From Parachlamydiaceae bacterium (GTDB taxonomy: Bacteria > Chlamydiota > Chlamydiia > Chlamydiales > Parachlamydiaceae), in the NCBI GenBank assembly GCA_013821265.1, contig JACDHD010000008.1:1-54236 (forward strand): a DNA stretch of 54,236 nucleotides. Reading direction: 5' to 3'. The translations under genes were made by a program, and so were the position numbers. A model generated the notes under the pieces. The model searched no databases. It had not been told where the DNA came from and was given only the letters and a program-made list of their open reading frames with translations. Position 1 is the first letter of the stretch. Every line of letters begins with the position of its first letter. Positions 16,679-25,360 of this stretch are shown piece after piece.

Positions 16679-16773
16679 AAGGGGTCAGGCCTGCAATTCT
16701 GCAATTTACAACAAATGTGACCTTCTACAGATGTGATTTCAAGTAAATTGCAGAATTGCAGGCCTGACCCCTT
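16679..16773. repeat. Inverted repeat with perfect 30-base arms
   Basis: Arms 16679-16708 and 16744-16773 are perfect complements built on GGGGTCAGGCCTGCAATTC, around a 35-base loop. It has the look of a MITE-like element and lies against the broken gene fragment at 16490-16672. Confidence 0.85.
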
Positions 16774-16780
16774 CTTTAAT

Positions 16781-16849
16781 CTAAAAAGGGAGTCAAGAGG
16801 GCCAACGGCCTTCTTGCGGGGGGTTAAGGGGGGCAGCGTCCCCCCTTAT
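16781..16849 (+). repeat. Family D repeat, copy 3, behind the HdeD-like gene
   Basis: Begins AAAAAGGGAGTCAAGAGG and continues with GGCCAACGGCC and GGGGGGCAGCGTCCCCCC hairpins. It ends 22 bases from the stop codon at 16872. Confidence 0.75.
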
Positions 16850-16871
16850 AAAACAAAAAACAAAAGCTTAT

Positions 16872-17390
16872 TTAACGTTGAACTAATGAAAGGGCGATGA
16901 GAGACCAACCGAAGAAGAGCATGTTGATGCCGACGAGGAGGCCGATGACCCAGACTGCGGTGCCCGGGAAGCCACTGAGGATTAGTCCTGCGAGGATGAC
17001 GGAGATGACGCCGCTTAGGAATAGCCAGCCCCAGTTGGTGGTTGGTTTCCACTGCATGGCGACGATCATTTTGGCGATGCCTTCGACGAGGAAGTAGACA
17101 GCTAGGAGGAGTGTTAGGGTGATGATACCTGTTAGCGGGTAGGCTAGGAGGAGGATACCTGCGACGATGGAGGCTGCGCTGCCAATGAGGAAGGGATAGA
17201 AGCTATCTGTGTGGGTGGAGGTGAAAGTACGGTACATTTGGATGATTCCGCCGATTAGGAGGAGCCAGCCTAGGAATAGTTCGATACTTAGAGTGAAGAA
17301 AGCTGGGAGGGCGACAGCGAAGAGACCTAAGATGATGAATAGGATGCCTTCGATTAGGAAGATTGTTCTATTTGGTTGGGTTGTTTCCAT
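16872..17390 (-). CDS. HdeD/DUF308-family membrane protein
   Basis: This 172-residue protein has six hydrophobic helices in pairs, with the repeated pattern IEGILFIILGLFAVALP, FLGWLLLIGGIIQM, GSAASIVAGILLLAYP, LLLAVYFLVEGIAKM, GVISVILAGLILSGFP and GLLVGINMLFFGWSLIA. This is the DUF308 repeat of HdeD, an inner-membrane acid-stress protein in enterobacteria. In other bacteria its role is unknown. It stands alone between miaB and dnaA; the stop is followed by a family D repeat. Confidence 0.8.
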   Translation of the reverse strand: METTQPNRTIFLIEGILFIILGLFAVALPAFFTLSIELFLGWLLLIGGIIQMYRTFTSTHTDSFYPFLIGSAASIVAGILLLAYPLTGIITLTLLLAVYFLVEGIAKMIVAMQWKPTTNWGWLFLSGVISVILAGLILSGFPGTAVWVIGLLVGINMLFFGWSLIALSLVQR

Positions 17391-17452
17391 TTTTCCTCAG
17401 GGTTAAGGTTTAGTTTCACCCTAAAAGAAAAATAAGAATTTTACAACAATGT

Positions 17453-18802
17453 TTATTGGGCGTTTATGTGTCGTTCGACCATGCTGATTTGGCGTCTTAG
17501 GGTTTCCTCGGCTGCGATGCGTTTTTCGATGTTTTTGCAGGCGTGTAGGAGGGTGGAGTGTGTTTTGCCGAAGGAGGCAGCGAGCATTTGGAGGGATTCT
17601 TTGATCAGTTTGCAAGAGAGATACATCGCTACTTGGCGAGGGAGAGCGACTTCTTTGGTGCGGGTTGTGCCTTTGATATCGCTGACGCGCACTTGGAAAA
17701 CAGCTGCGACGCTTTTGAGAATTTGGTCAACGGAGATGCGTTGTCGAGGGACTTGTTGGAGCATTTCGCGGAGGGATTGTTCGACCAGTTCTTCGGTGAT
17801 ATCGAGATCCATGAGGCGGCAATGAGCGCTTAGGCGGTTGACAGCGCCTTCCAGTTGTCGCACATTATTGTAGAGGTGTTCTGCGAGGAAGAAAGCTACG
17901 CGATGAGGGATATCGAGACCGCGTTGGCGGGCTTTATGTTGGAGGATAGCGACGCGAGTTTCCAGTTCTGGGACGCCGATGTGGGCAACTAGACCCCATT
18001 CCATGCGAGCGATCATGCGTTCAGACAATTTTAATTGAGCTGGTGGTTTATCGCTGGTGATGACGATCTGTTTGTTTTGGTTGATGAGTGTTTCGAAGGT
18101 GTTGCAGAATTCCTCTTCAAAGTTGAGACGATTTTGTAGGAATTGGATATCGTCAACTAGGAGGACGTCAACATCGGTGCGGTAGAATCGTTTCATTTTA
18201 TCGACTGATTTATTGCGCAGGTGGTCGACAAGGTCATTAATGAAGGCTTCGGTGGTGATGCAATGAACGCGTAGTTTTTTGTTATTTTCGCGAATGTGGT
18301 GACCGATGCTGTGTAGGATGTGTGTTTTGCCTAATCCTACTCCCCCATGAATAAATAGTGGATTATAGGATTGCCCTGGTCGGTTGGCAACGCCGATAGC
18401 AGCGGACTTAACGAACTGGTTTGCAGGACCTTCGATAAAGGTTTCAAAGCGATAATTTTGGTTGAGTTTGAATTCGTAGCTATCTGCAGTGGCGTTTAAA
18501 GAGATAGGAGCTTTTATAATAGGAGTCGAGGATGCGACAACTTTCAGGTTGGGAGTTGCCACGACAAAGTTAATGGAGGGTTCTCCGTTGGCGTTGACAG
18601 GGAGGAACGCGGCTAATTCTTTTTTGTAGTTGGATAGCAAGTATTCGCGAACAAAGATATTGGGAATTTCGAGCGTGATGGCATCACTAGATGACTCTAG
18701 CACATTTATTGGCTCGATCCAGTTCCCGAATGCTGTTTTTGAGCAATGTGTTTTGACAAATTCAAGAAATTGCGTCCACACATCACAAGTATACGTCAGC
18801 AT
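17453..18802 (-). CDS. dnaA: Chromosomal replication initiator DnaA
   Basis: DnaA binds DnaA boxes and melts the origin. The 449 residues show domain I ([20 protein letters not shown]), Walker A GGVGLGKT at about 153-160, Walker B LLVDDIQF near 214-221 and the domain IV signature [19 protein letters not shown]. An AGGA site lies a few bases before the ATG at 18802; an ATG nine codons upstream has no such site, so I rejected it. Chlamydiae commonly carry two dnaA genes; which one this is cannot be told here. No dnaN or cluster of DnaA boxes lies next to it, so it need not mark the origin. Confidence 0.93.
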   Translation of the reverse strand: MLTYTCDVWTQFLEFVKTHCSKTAFGNWIEPINVLESSSDAITLEIPNIFVREYLLSNYKKELAAFLPVNANGEPSINFVVATPNLKVVASSTPIIKAPISLNATADSYEFKLNQNYRFETFIEGPANQFVKSAAIGVANRPGQSYNPLFIHGGVGLGKTHILHSIGHHIRENNKKLRVHCITTEAFINDLVDHLRNKSVDKMKRFYRTDVDVLLVDDIQFLQNRLNFEEEFCNTFETLINQNKQIVITSDKPPAQLKLSERMIARMEWGLVAHIGVPELETRVAILQHKARQRGLDIPHRVAFFLAEHLYNNVRQLEGAVNRLSAHCRLMDLDITEELVEQSLREMLQQVPRQRISVDQILKSVAAVFQVRVSDIKGTTRTKEVALPRQVAMYLSCKLIKESLQMLAASFGKTHSTLLHACKNIEKRIAAEETLRRQISMVERHINAQ

Positions 18803-19092
18803 AGTTTTTCCTGTTCGCTTTTGGTGCATTAAAAAGTTATGAACAATGTTTCCACAGATATGCCTGGGCCAGTTCTCCGTAAGACTTTAGCAGGCGAAAT
18901 CTTAGGCTGCAAGCAAATTTCTGAACTCTTTTTTTTTGGATGTTTAAACACCTGTGGCTCAATTGACTTATCTCAAAAAAAACGGGGATTAAAAAAATGT
19001 TTAACAAAATGAACTTGCATCTAAAGAGCTCAAACCTATAATCGCGAAAAGAGTCTCTAATAAAAATAACCAACATTTTAGGTAGTTAAATT
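18803..19092. other. Divergent intergenic region between dnaA and glgC
   Basis: AT-rich, no gene. It holds the glgC promoter described separately. I see no exact TTATCCACA box. Confidence 0.5.
19015..19042 (+). promoter_or_regulatory. Promoter of glgC
   Basis: TTGCAT at 19015-19020, a 16-base spacer and a perfect TATAAT at 19037-19042 form a good sigma-70-type (chlamydial sigma-66) promoter about 50 bases before the glgC ATG. Confidence 0.6.
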
Positions 19093-20466
19093 ATGATTAC
19101 GCTTTCTACCCTTTTGGCAAATCAAGTCCCCCATACAGAAAGCAAACAATCGTTACCTCCTATACATCCGCTCCATCACGCTTCTGTAGATATGAATGAA
19201 GTCGTCACCATTATATTAGGCGGCGGTCAGGGCACACGACTTAATCCGCTTACTCTAACTTACTGTAAACCAGCTGCTTGCGTTGGAGGAAAGTACCGCC
19301 TGATCGACATTCCTATTTCCAATGCATTGAATTCTGGCTGTTCGAAAATTTTCATTCTGACGCAATTTCTTTCCACTCCCCTCCATCAACACTTGGCTCG
19401 TACCTATCGCTTGGATACCTTTTCCAATGGATTTATCGAGTTATTAACAGCCGAGCAGAAGCCGAATCAGCAAACGTGGTTTCAGGGAACTGCTGATGCC
19501 GTGCGTCAGAATATTGAGTACATTGCACACGCTTCAGCCGACTACTTTCTTATTTTGTCTGGTGACCAGCTATATAACATGGACTTCAAAGCCATGGTAC
19601 GCTTTGCGCAAGAAACTGATGCTGACCTAGTTGTGGCGGCATTACCGGTAGCAGAGAGCGAAGCAAAGCGGATGGGAGTCCTTAAAATTAACGAAGATCG
19701 CTTTATTACCGAGTTTTATGAAAAGCCGCAGGCGCGCGAAGTGTTGGATCATATGCGTTTGCCAGAATTCACGCTTAAGCAGATCGTCAACGAAGAAGGA
19801 AAGGCTCCAAAAGAGTATTTGGGATCGATGGGCATCTATCTCTTTAAGCGACAGGCACTTTTTGATTTATTGGATCAAGATCCCAATGAAGATTTTGGCA
19901 AGCATCTGATTCCCACTAAAGTCAAACAGGGAAAAGTTGCCGCCTTTCTATTTGATGGATATTGGGAAGATATTGGGACTATTGCTTCGTTCTTTGAAGC
20001 TAATATCGCGATGACCCGCGAGGATCCCCCTTTAAACTGCTATGACGAAAAGAATCCGATTTTTTCTCAGCCTCTACACCTACCTGCGCCTAAAGTCACA
20101 GATACAGAGGTGTTTCAATCGATCATTTGCGAAGGCAGTTACATCGAAGCGAAGAGCGTTAAAAGCTGCGTTTTAGGTCCACGAACAGTTGTCAAAAAGG
20201 GCACGACCCTTGACCACGTCTATGTGATGGGGCATGATTTCTATGCACCTGCGGCTCCTAATTCTAAGTTGCCTCACGAGTTTTCCATTGGTGAAAACTG
20301 CACAATAGAACGTGCAATCATTGATAAACACGTCTATATTGGCAACGGGGTGCAGCTCATTAATAAACAGAATTTAACGCACTACAATAGCGAATACGTC
20401 TATGTGCGCGATGGCATTATTCTTGTGACGCGCGGCACTAGCATCCCAGATGGATTTGTGTTTTAA
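19093..20466 (+). CDS. glgC: Glucose-1-phosphate adenylyltransferase
   Basis: GlgC makes ADP-glucose for glycogen synthesis in the cytoplasm. VTIILGGGQGTRLNPLT is the nucleotide-binding loop, CKPAACVGGKYRLIDIPISN the conserved follow-on, FLILSGDQLYNMDF the catalytic Asp region and FYEKP the sugar-phosphate motif. A left-handed beta-helix tail with GENCTIERAIIDKHVYIG completes it. The 457 residues include about 30 extra at the N-terminus. Together with glgP in this window it implies glycogen turnover, which most chlamydiae keep. The order glgC then metallophosphoesterase is the chlamydial one. Confidence 0.93.
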   Translation: MITLSTLLANQVPHTESKQSLPPIHPLHHASVDMNEVVTIILGGGQGTRLNPLTLTYCKPAACVGGKYRLIDIPISNALNSGCSKIFILTQFLSTPLHQHLARTYRLDTFSNGFIELLTAEQKPNQQTWFQGTADAVRQNIEYIAHASADYFLILSGDQLYNMDFKAMVRFAQETDADLVVAALPVAESEAKRMGVLKINEDRFITEFYEKPQAREVLDHMRLPEFTLKQIVNEEGKAPKEYLGSMGIYLFKRQALFDLLDQDPNEDFGKHLIPTKVKQGKVAAFLFDGYWEDIGTIASFFEANIAMTREDPPLNCYDEKNPIFSQPLHLPAPKVTDTEVFQSIICEGSYIEAKSVKSCVLGPRTVVKKGTTLDHVYVMGHDFYAPAAPNSKLPHEFSIGENCTIERAIIDKHVYIGNGVQLINKQNLTHYNSEYVYVRDGIILVTRGTSIPDGFVF

Positions 20467-20474
20467 GACTTTTT

Positions 20475-21227
20475 ATGGCTGTTTGGGCAATTGCGGATTT
20501 GCATCTTTCATTCGGAGTTCCCGATAAGGCGATGGATGTCTTTGGCGACGAATGGATCGGCTACACTGATAAGGTTGCTTCATACTGGCATGAACTCATC
20601 AAAGCCGATGACCTCGTCTTAATTGCTGGCGATATCTCTTGGGCAATGCATCCTGAAGAAGCAAAGCCTGATTTAGAATGGATTCATCAACTTCCCGGAA
20701 CAAAAGTCATCGTTCGCGGCAACCACGACTACTGGTGGTCTTCCTTAAGTAAGGTAGAGAAGGTACTCCCCTCATCTATTCATCTGATCCAAAACAATGC
20801 GTTCCACTGGAACGATGTCAGTGTTGTGGGAAGTCGCTTGTGGGACACCAGTGAATTTAACTTCGGGCCCTACATCAATTATCAAGTCAATCCGCGCGCA
20901 AAACCACTCACCGCTGAAGACAAGAATAAGGATGAAGCGGAGCATATTTTCCAGCGCGAACTAGGTCGTCTAGAGTTGAGTCTTAAGTGTTTGGATAAAA
21001 AATCGGGGCCTGTCCGGTTGGCAATGACTCATTACCCTCCTATTAGTGCCGATTTGAAAGATTCTCGAGCGGCACAGCTGTTGGAAAAGTATCATATTAG
21101 TGCGTGTGTGTTTGGTCATTTGCATCGCGTGAAGCGCGATGTACCTATGTTTGGTACGAAGAATGGCGTAAAATATATTTTGACTGCTTGTGACTATTTG
21201 GATTTTAAGCCTGTGAAGGTACTGTAA
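20475..21227 (+). CDS. Calcineurin-like metallophosphoesterase
   Basis: This 250-residue protein has the full set of two-metal phosphoesterase motifs: DLHLS at residue 8, GDISWA, GNHDYWW, THYPP and GHLHR. The physiological substrate is unknown; family members act on nucleotides, proteins or lipids. It starts 8 bases after glgC, so the two are probably co-transcribed, and the same neighbour is found beside glgC in other chlamydiae. No signal peptide is seen, so it is likely cytoplasmic. Confidence 0.85.
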   Translation: MAVWAIADLHLSFGVPDKAMDVFGDEWIGYTDKVASYWHELIKADDLVLIAGDISWAMHPEEAKPDLEWIHQLPGTKVIVRGNHDYWWSSLSKVEKVLPSSIHLIQNNAFHWNDVSVVGSRLWDTSEFNFGPYINYQVNPRAKPLTAEDKNKDEAEHIFQRELGRLELSLKCLDKKSGPVRLAMTHYPPISADLKDSRAAQLLEKYHISACVFGHLHRVKRDVPMFGTKNGVKYILTACDYLDFKPVKVL

Positions 21228-21618
21228 GGGATGAGAGGGTTGAGAGGGATGAGAGGGTTGGGTTGCAGAAGTATTCGTTTTATTTTTACCACAGAGACAC
21301 CGAGAAGGGCATGGCAGACGTTTTCGTAGTGGCGTATTTGTAGCTTTTTGGCAAATGGTGATAGGCTTTTCGATATCTTTTTAAAAAGCTGAGGCTTTTT
21401 AAAAACCAGCCAAGGCGAAGTTGGTCTGGCGACAACTTCGCATTTACTTTGCTTCGCAAAGGTACAAACGTCACTGTTTTTTACAGTTACTTACTTGCAC
21501 CTTGTTTTGATCTAAGTCATTAATTACTAACATGTTGATTTTCCACATTCAATAAAAAAACTGGCTTGTTTCGCACGAAATGAATATAGTATATCCATTA
21601 ACTAAAAATGGAGTTTAT
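21228..21618. other. Repeat-bearing non-coding stretch before the ankyrin gene
   Basis: A short GAGAGGGATGAGAGGGTTG repetition (about 21228-21262) is followed by half of the family F element (TTTTTACCACAGAGACACCGAG, about 21277-21302). TTTTTAAAAAGCTGAGGCTTTTTAAAAACCAGC (given here as two abutting 16/17-base parts: TTTTTAAAAAGCTGAG and GCTTTTTAAAAACCAGC) at about 21378-21411 resembles the core of the giant palindrome near 30166-30196. No gene is seen. Confidence 0.55.
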
Positions 21619-22335
21619 ATGTCATCATTAGCAGTATCTGCAGCCTCTCTTCCGGTAGTTGTTCCAGGAGATAAACCGACACCTCTTAACTTGACTCTAC
21701 AGCAGCGAGCAAAATTTGGGGTTGTTGTTGGCATAAGCCTCCTTCTTGTGTCACCTTTACTAGGGGTTATGTTTAAGGCAACATTGATCGTGGGACTAGG
21801 AATCACTATTATTTCTCTGCTTTATTTAAAGGCGTTAAGAGGGATTGATAAGTTTTCTTGTCTATATGATCAAACAGCGTTGCAATACGATATCTTTCAA
21901 GAGAGAGGAGTCAGTCACTATTCCAATTTATTCTATTTTGGCGCGAATCCAAATGCTACATTCAAAGAAGCTGGTAAAGTAAAACCATCAGCTCTTCACT
22001 GGGCCGTATCGCTAGGAAGATCAATAAATAATCCTTCAGTGGTCCCCTATTTGCTGAAAGCAGGTGCGGACGTCAATGCATTAAATGATGAGGGGGAAAC
22101 AGCTCTTTTTGGAGCATTATATAGTGGCGATGTAGAGGCTGTTCGCTTACTTCTTGCTCATGGTGTAGATAAAACCATAAAAAATAGATATATGGGACAA
22201 ACGGCAGCACAAAAATTAAGTGCCGAGAGAGGGCCTTTAATTTCTATGCCTTTCTATGCCTCAACAGAAAAACTACAAGAAAACCGAATTAAAGCAGTTC
22301 TTCTGGTAGACCGACACGGACGCCAATCTGCATAA
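21619..22335 (+). CDS. Inc-like protein with ankyrin repeats
   Basis: The 238-residue protein has two hydrophobic segments separated by a few residues, at about 32-52 (FGVVVGISLLLVSPLLGVMF) and 55-71 (LIVGLGITIISLLYL), the bilobed pattern of chlamydial Inc proteins. Two ankyrin repeats follow: SALHWAVSLGRS...LLKAGADVN at about 119-150 and GETALFGALYSGDVEAVRL then LLAHGVDKT at about 154-184. I chose the ATG at 21619 because GGAG lies 5 bases upstream; a frame opens 39 bases earlier without such a site. Ankyrin domains in intracellular bacteria often bind host proteins, so a type III-secreted inclusion protein is a fair inference. A 30-base palindrome follows the stop. Confidence 0.75.
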   Translation: MSSLAVSAASLPVVVPGDKPTPLNLTLQQRAKFGVVVGISLLLVSPLLGVMFKATLIVGLGITIISLLYLKALRGIDKFSCLYDQTALQYDIFQERGVSHYSNLFYFGANPNATFKEAGKVKPSALHWAVSLGRSINNPSVVPYLLKAGADVNALNDEGETALFGALYSGDVEAVRLLLAHGVDKTIKNRYMGQTAAQKLSAERGPLISMPFYASTEKLQENRIKAVLLVDRHGRQSA

Positions 22336-22338
22336 GTT

Positions 22339-22368
22339 AATTTGGGTTCGGCTAGCCGAACCCAAATT
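22339..22368. terminator. Perfect 30-base palindrome behind the ankyrin gene
   Basis: AATTTGGGTTCGGCT and its exact complement AGCCGAACCCAAATT form a loopless-to-small-loop hairpin starting 4 bases after the stop. There is no T-tract, so it may stabilise the mRNA end rather than terminate alone. Confidence 0.6.
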
Positions 22369-22740
22369 GCATTCTAGGATGTGTGTGGTGGGGTTAGTTT
22401 TGTCTAGCGTATAGTCCGCATGCAAAAGTGGTTGTGGCAACCCTACGACTGCAAAGAATAAACAATCAAGACGGAATAGACGCAATGGACACAATGGACA
22501 CAATGGACACAATGGACGAAAAAAATTACATAAGTGTTTATTTAACAACCTAATTTCAACAATCAATGATAGTCGTGTGCATTTTGCAGGGGGCGGGACA
22601 CCCTGCTTACATTCAGGCCTGACGGCCAGGGTACTTTCCCATAAAGAAAAGGGGAAATGGTTCCCGAAACTCCACAAAAAGAACTGTGACTTCTTGTCCC
22701 CCCTATTAGTTCAGGAAGTTTTGCTATTGTCAATTAAACA
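22369..22740. other. Non-coding stretch with family E and A repeats
   Basis: Contains an ACAATGGACACAATGGAC tandem run with a 9-base period (about 22480-22520, family E-like) and family A copy 3 (22581-22632: TTGCAGGGGGCGGGACACCC and GGCCTGACGGCC). No convincing gene. Confidence 0.6.
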
Positions 22741-22776
22741 AAAAAAGGCTCTCTGCAAAGCAGAGAGCCTTTTTTC
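22741..22776. terminator. Strong bidirectional terminator
   Basis: AAAAAAGGCTCTCTGC pairs with GCAGAGAGCCTTTTTT around a short loop. It lies about 120 bases beyond the nrdJ stop on the minus strand and also ends plus-strand transcription. Confidence 0.75.
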
Positions 22777-22818
22777 ATTTTTGCTTTAACTGAGAATATC
22801 TACAAACTGCTTGAAAAA

Positions 22819-22887
22819 CTAAAAAGGGTGTCAAGAGGGCCCACGGCCCTTTTGCGGGGGGTTAAGGGGGGCAGCGTCCCCCCTTTC
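22819..22887 (+). repeat. Family D repeat, copy 4, behind nrdJ
   Basis: TAAAAAGGGTGTCAAGAGG, GGGCCCACGGCCC and GGGGGGCAGCGTCCCCCC. It ends 8 bases from the nrdJ stop and is nearly identical to copy 1. Confidence 0.75.
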
Positions 22888-22895
22888 CCTTATCT

Positions 22896-24908
22896 TTATC
22901 GGACAGGACAAGCACCCATGGCACAGGCTTCGGCGAGGGTGTCGTCGCGCATTTCGATGCCGGAGTAGTCGACTGGTTTTAGGCGGGCGCAGTAGGAGTC
23001 GAAAACTTCTTTAGTGACTACTTCTTGGGGGAGGTAGGCGTAGCCGAGGTCTTCGGCATTTTTGGTTGGGTCGTTGCGGAAAAGGAAAGATACGCCGACA
23101 TAGGAGTCCCAATTTTCTTGGAGCCAGTCGATGATCGCTGGAACTTCTGATGGGTCATATGAGACCGTGTTGGAGACGTTTTGCTCGCACCAGGTTTCTT
23201 GGAGTAGTCGGTACCATTCGAGTTGGGTAATAGCGGAGTCTGTATTGACTTCTACCTCTTCGATTGTGCCATTTTTGCGGACCACTGCTTTTCTGGTGAA
23301 AGGAACGTTATCGTATTTTACTGGGTATTTGATGAGAACGGATTCAGGTTCGTGGGGTTTTTCGACCACGCTGTAGCCCGCTAGGCGGAAGCGGCTGACC
23401 AGTGGGTCATGTTTGGAGAATGTGATGTTATTGAAGATATATTTTCCGAGGGGCATATGGATGCCTTCAGGAACTTCACCCCATTCTTCTGTGCCCATGA
23501 TTTTGCTGATCGTGCCGCTTGGTTTGATGCAAGTGACGTTTTTGGGGAGAGGAGCATTTAGTTCATTTGCCATGCTGTATGCAGCGCTGACAGTGATGTT
23601 GCGCATGCGTTTGTAGTCGTAGGCTTTGAGGTCTGGGCGAGCGCGTACGCCTGTGAGGCCGACACCGCAGAGGTGAAGGAAGTCGTTGTTGAGGTGCCAT
23701 GCTTCTTGGAGAATTTCGTCGCGTAGGTTTACCATTGTTTGGCGGTAGTTCATGCGACCGGCCAACCAGAGAGCGCGTTCGAGACCGATTTTGTCGCCTT
23801 TGAATGCGAGGACGTTGACTTCAGTTAGGTTGCAGAAGCTTTTGTTTCCGAGTAGGATTTCGACGCATGGGTTGCAGCCTTTAAACCATGGGGCGCGGCG
23901 TTCGGCTTCAGCAGCGTTAATCAATCCTGGCTCTGAACCACCCGCATCGAGGACCATTTGGAATAATTTTTCTAGCTCTTGCTGAGAAGGTTTTGTGCGG
24001 AATAGCAGGCTATTGTTGGATTGTTGGCGATGTGATTTGCCTTTGAGCCACCATTCTTTTTTGGCGACAGCGAATTCTTCCCATTCTGGTTGATTGTATT
24101 CAAAGAGGGCGATTTGAGCGGAACGTCTGCTTGATAGAATTGTGCCTAACCAGTTAACGATATCGAGAATATCGATACGTGTGAGCATTTGGTCGGCTCT
24201 GTCGGATAAAATTTTAGCAATTGCTTTGAAGGCTTTGGCGATCTGTTCATCACCTGAGGAGATCCATCCGTAACCTTTTAAGCGAGTTCCGGCTGGGCGA
24301 ATTTCGGAGAAGTCTAGAATGAGGCGGTGAGCTGGGTATTTACCCGCGATTAGTTTTCCTACTGCTTTTGCCCAAGCGATAGCGGAGTCCCCTACTTTAA
24401 TCGTCCATGTTGCTGTTTCGGCATCGTATGTTTCGACGTTTTGTGTGAGACCGCCTTTAGCTGTGCGTAGTGAGCGGATGACTTGGATATCTTGGAGAGG
24501 GCGACGGAAGCCATTGAGGGTTCCGGTGATTGGTCGGAAGCCGACGCCGCAACCTTGGAGGAGGAGCCAAAGAACGTCAACCACATCATAAACAGTTTCG
24601 ACGTGAGTATAGGAGCAGTTGAACATGCTGGATTCGCGGGTGCGACTGAGTTCGGTGCCGCCGAGCCAAAGGGTTCTTCCTGCTGGAGCGATGTAGCGAC
24701 CGATGATCAATTGTTTAAGCTCTTCGAGTTCATTTTCATCGCGTTCGCGAAGTGTGCGTCCAAGAGCGCGTTCCCATAGCCAACGTTGATGGCTAACAAC
24801 GCGATCTACTACCTGTTCCCAACTTTCTAACTGTGTGTCGCCTTCTCTAATTGGGCGATGGTAGGTGCGCAAAGCTGTTGCCATGGCTCTTGGTGTAGGT
24901 CTACTCAT
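22896..24908 (-). CDS. nrdJ: Adenosylcobalamin-dependent class II ribonucleotide reductase
   Basis: NrdJ reduces ribonucleoside triphosphates to deoxy forms with a B12 radical. The 670 residues resemble the monomeric Lactobacillus enzyme: Cys98 (SSMFNCSY) and Cys359 (KSFCN) form the active disulfide pair, Cys348 in NPCVEILL is the radical cysteine with Glu350, and Cys662 and Cys667 (CAMGACPVR) are the C-terminal shuttle pair. The 11-residue gap between radical and disulfide cysteines and the CxxxxC tail match that enzyme. AAAGGAG lies 6 bases before the ATG. Chlamydiaceae use class I NrdAB, so this gene is a departure and needs cobalamin from the host or a transporter. Two NrdR-like boxes lie upstream. 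Confidence 0.92.
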   Translation of the reverse strand: MSRPTPRAMATALRTYHRPIREGDTQLESWEQVVDRVVSHQRWLWERALGRTLRERDENELEELKQLIIGRYIAPAGRTLWLGGTELSRTRESSMFNCSYTHVETVYDVVDVLWLLLQGCGVGFRPITGTLNGFRRPLQDIQVIRSLRTAKGGLTQNVETYDAETATWTIKVGDSAIAWAKAVGKLIAGKYPAHRLILDFSEIRPAGTRLKGYGWISSGDEQIAKAFKAIAKILSDRADQMLTRIDILDIVNWLGTILSSRRSAQIALFEYNQPEWEEFAVAKKEWWLKGKSHRQQSNNSLLFRTKPSQQELEKLFQMVLDAGGSEPGLINAAEAERRAPWFKGCNPCVEILLGNKSFCNLTEVNVLAFKGDKIGLERALWLAGRMNYRQTMVNLRDEILQEAWHLNNDFLHLCGVGLTGVRARPDLKAYDYKRMRNITVSAAYSMANELNAPLPKNVTCIKPSGTISKIMGTEEWGEVPEGIHMPLGKYIFNNITFSKHDPLVSRFRLAGYSVVEKPHEPESVLIKYPVKYDNVPFTRKAVVRKNGTIEEVEVNTDSAITQLEWYRLLQETWCEQNVSNTVSYDPSEVPAIIDWLQENWDSYVGVSFLFRNDPTKNAEDLGYAYLPQEVVTKEVFDSYCARLKPVDYSGIEMRDDTLAEACAMGACPVR

Positions 24909-24940
24909 GAACGTCTCCTTTAAGCGTCTATTAAAATCTA

Positions 24941-24946
24941 ATTATA
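24941..24946 (-). promoter_or_regulatory. -10 element of nrdJ
   Basis: A perfect TATAAT on the minus strand about 33 bases before the ATG. The -35 region would fall inside the first NrdR-like box and has a poor hexamer. Confidence 0.5.
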
Positions 24947-24957
24947 CATCCCTCAAA

Positions 24958-25005
24958 CTACAATATCTTGTGTTTTCTGCGAACAGCACACACAAGATGT
25001 TGTGT
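24958..25005. promoter_or_regulatory. Tandem NrdR-like boxes upstream of nrdJ
   Basis: Box 1, CTACAATATCTTGTGT (24958-24973), and box 2, ACACAAGATGTTGTGT (24990-25005), each match the 16-base NrdR consensus ACACWATATATWGTGT at 13 and 14 positions by my count. Their starts are 32 bases apart, three helical turns, the spacing usual for NrdR. Box 1 covers the expected -35 position. NrdR is a dATP/ATP-sensing repressor of reductase genes and chlamydiae encode one. Confidence 0.75.
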
Positions 25006-25240
25006 TTCTGAGCCCCATGGTATCGATCTTTTTTGGTTAAAAGTCAAGATAGAGGTTGAATTTGATCGTGCGTGATTAGGACCCAACAAGTTAGGTAAGA
25101 AATTACCTGAATCAGCGCGTTCAAAAACGAAATTTTAACAACTTTGTTTTTCTAAAAAAAAGCTTTCTCAAGGTATTATAAAGGCTTTTTCTGATTCTTT
25201 GCAATCAGAAAATAGAGTGATTTTTTTCGAGATTGTGCTT

Positions 25241-25360
25241 TTTGGAGTGCGGTGGCTTGCCACGCTTTCAAAGGGGTCGGATTGACGACCCATTCACAGT
25301 TCGTTGTGACATCGGCAAGCCGATGTTTATGAAAGCGGTGGCAAGCCACCGCACTCCAAA
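25241..25360. repeat. Family B inverted repeat, copy 1
   Basis: Arms TTTGGAGTGCGGTGGCTTGC (from 25241) and its complement ending at 25360 enclose GGGGTCGGATTGACGACCC and GACATCGGCAAGCCGATG sub-hairpins. One arm has lost a base pair in CCACGCTTTC. It abuts the stop codon of the 350-residue gene. Confidence 0.85.

Noticed and set aside
18803-19092. Replication origin next to dnaA
   Set aside because: No cluster of TTATCCACA-type boxes and no dnaN or other origin genes; only weak single matches.
22480-22520. Possible CRISPR array in the 9-base ACAATGGAC repeat
   Set aside because: Units are contiguous and short, without spacers; a simple tandem repeat.
22273-22677. Minus-strand reading frame of about 134 codons
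   Set aside because: It runs across a palindrome, a 9-base tandem repeat (giving a CPLCPLCPL run) and a family A element; not gene-like.
24909-25240. Cobalamin riboswitch before nrdJ
   Set aside because: I searched for the B12 box and its surrounding helices by eye and found none; the region instead carries NrdR-like boxes.
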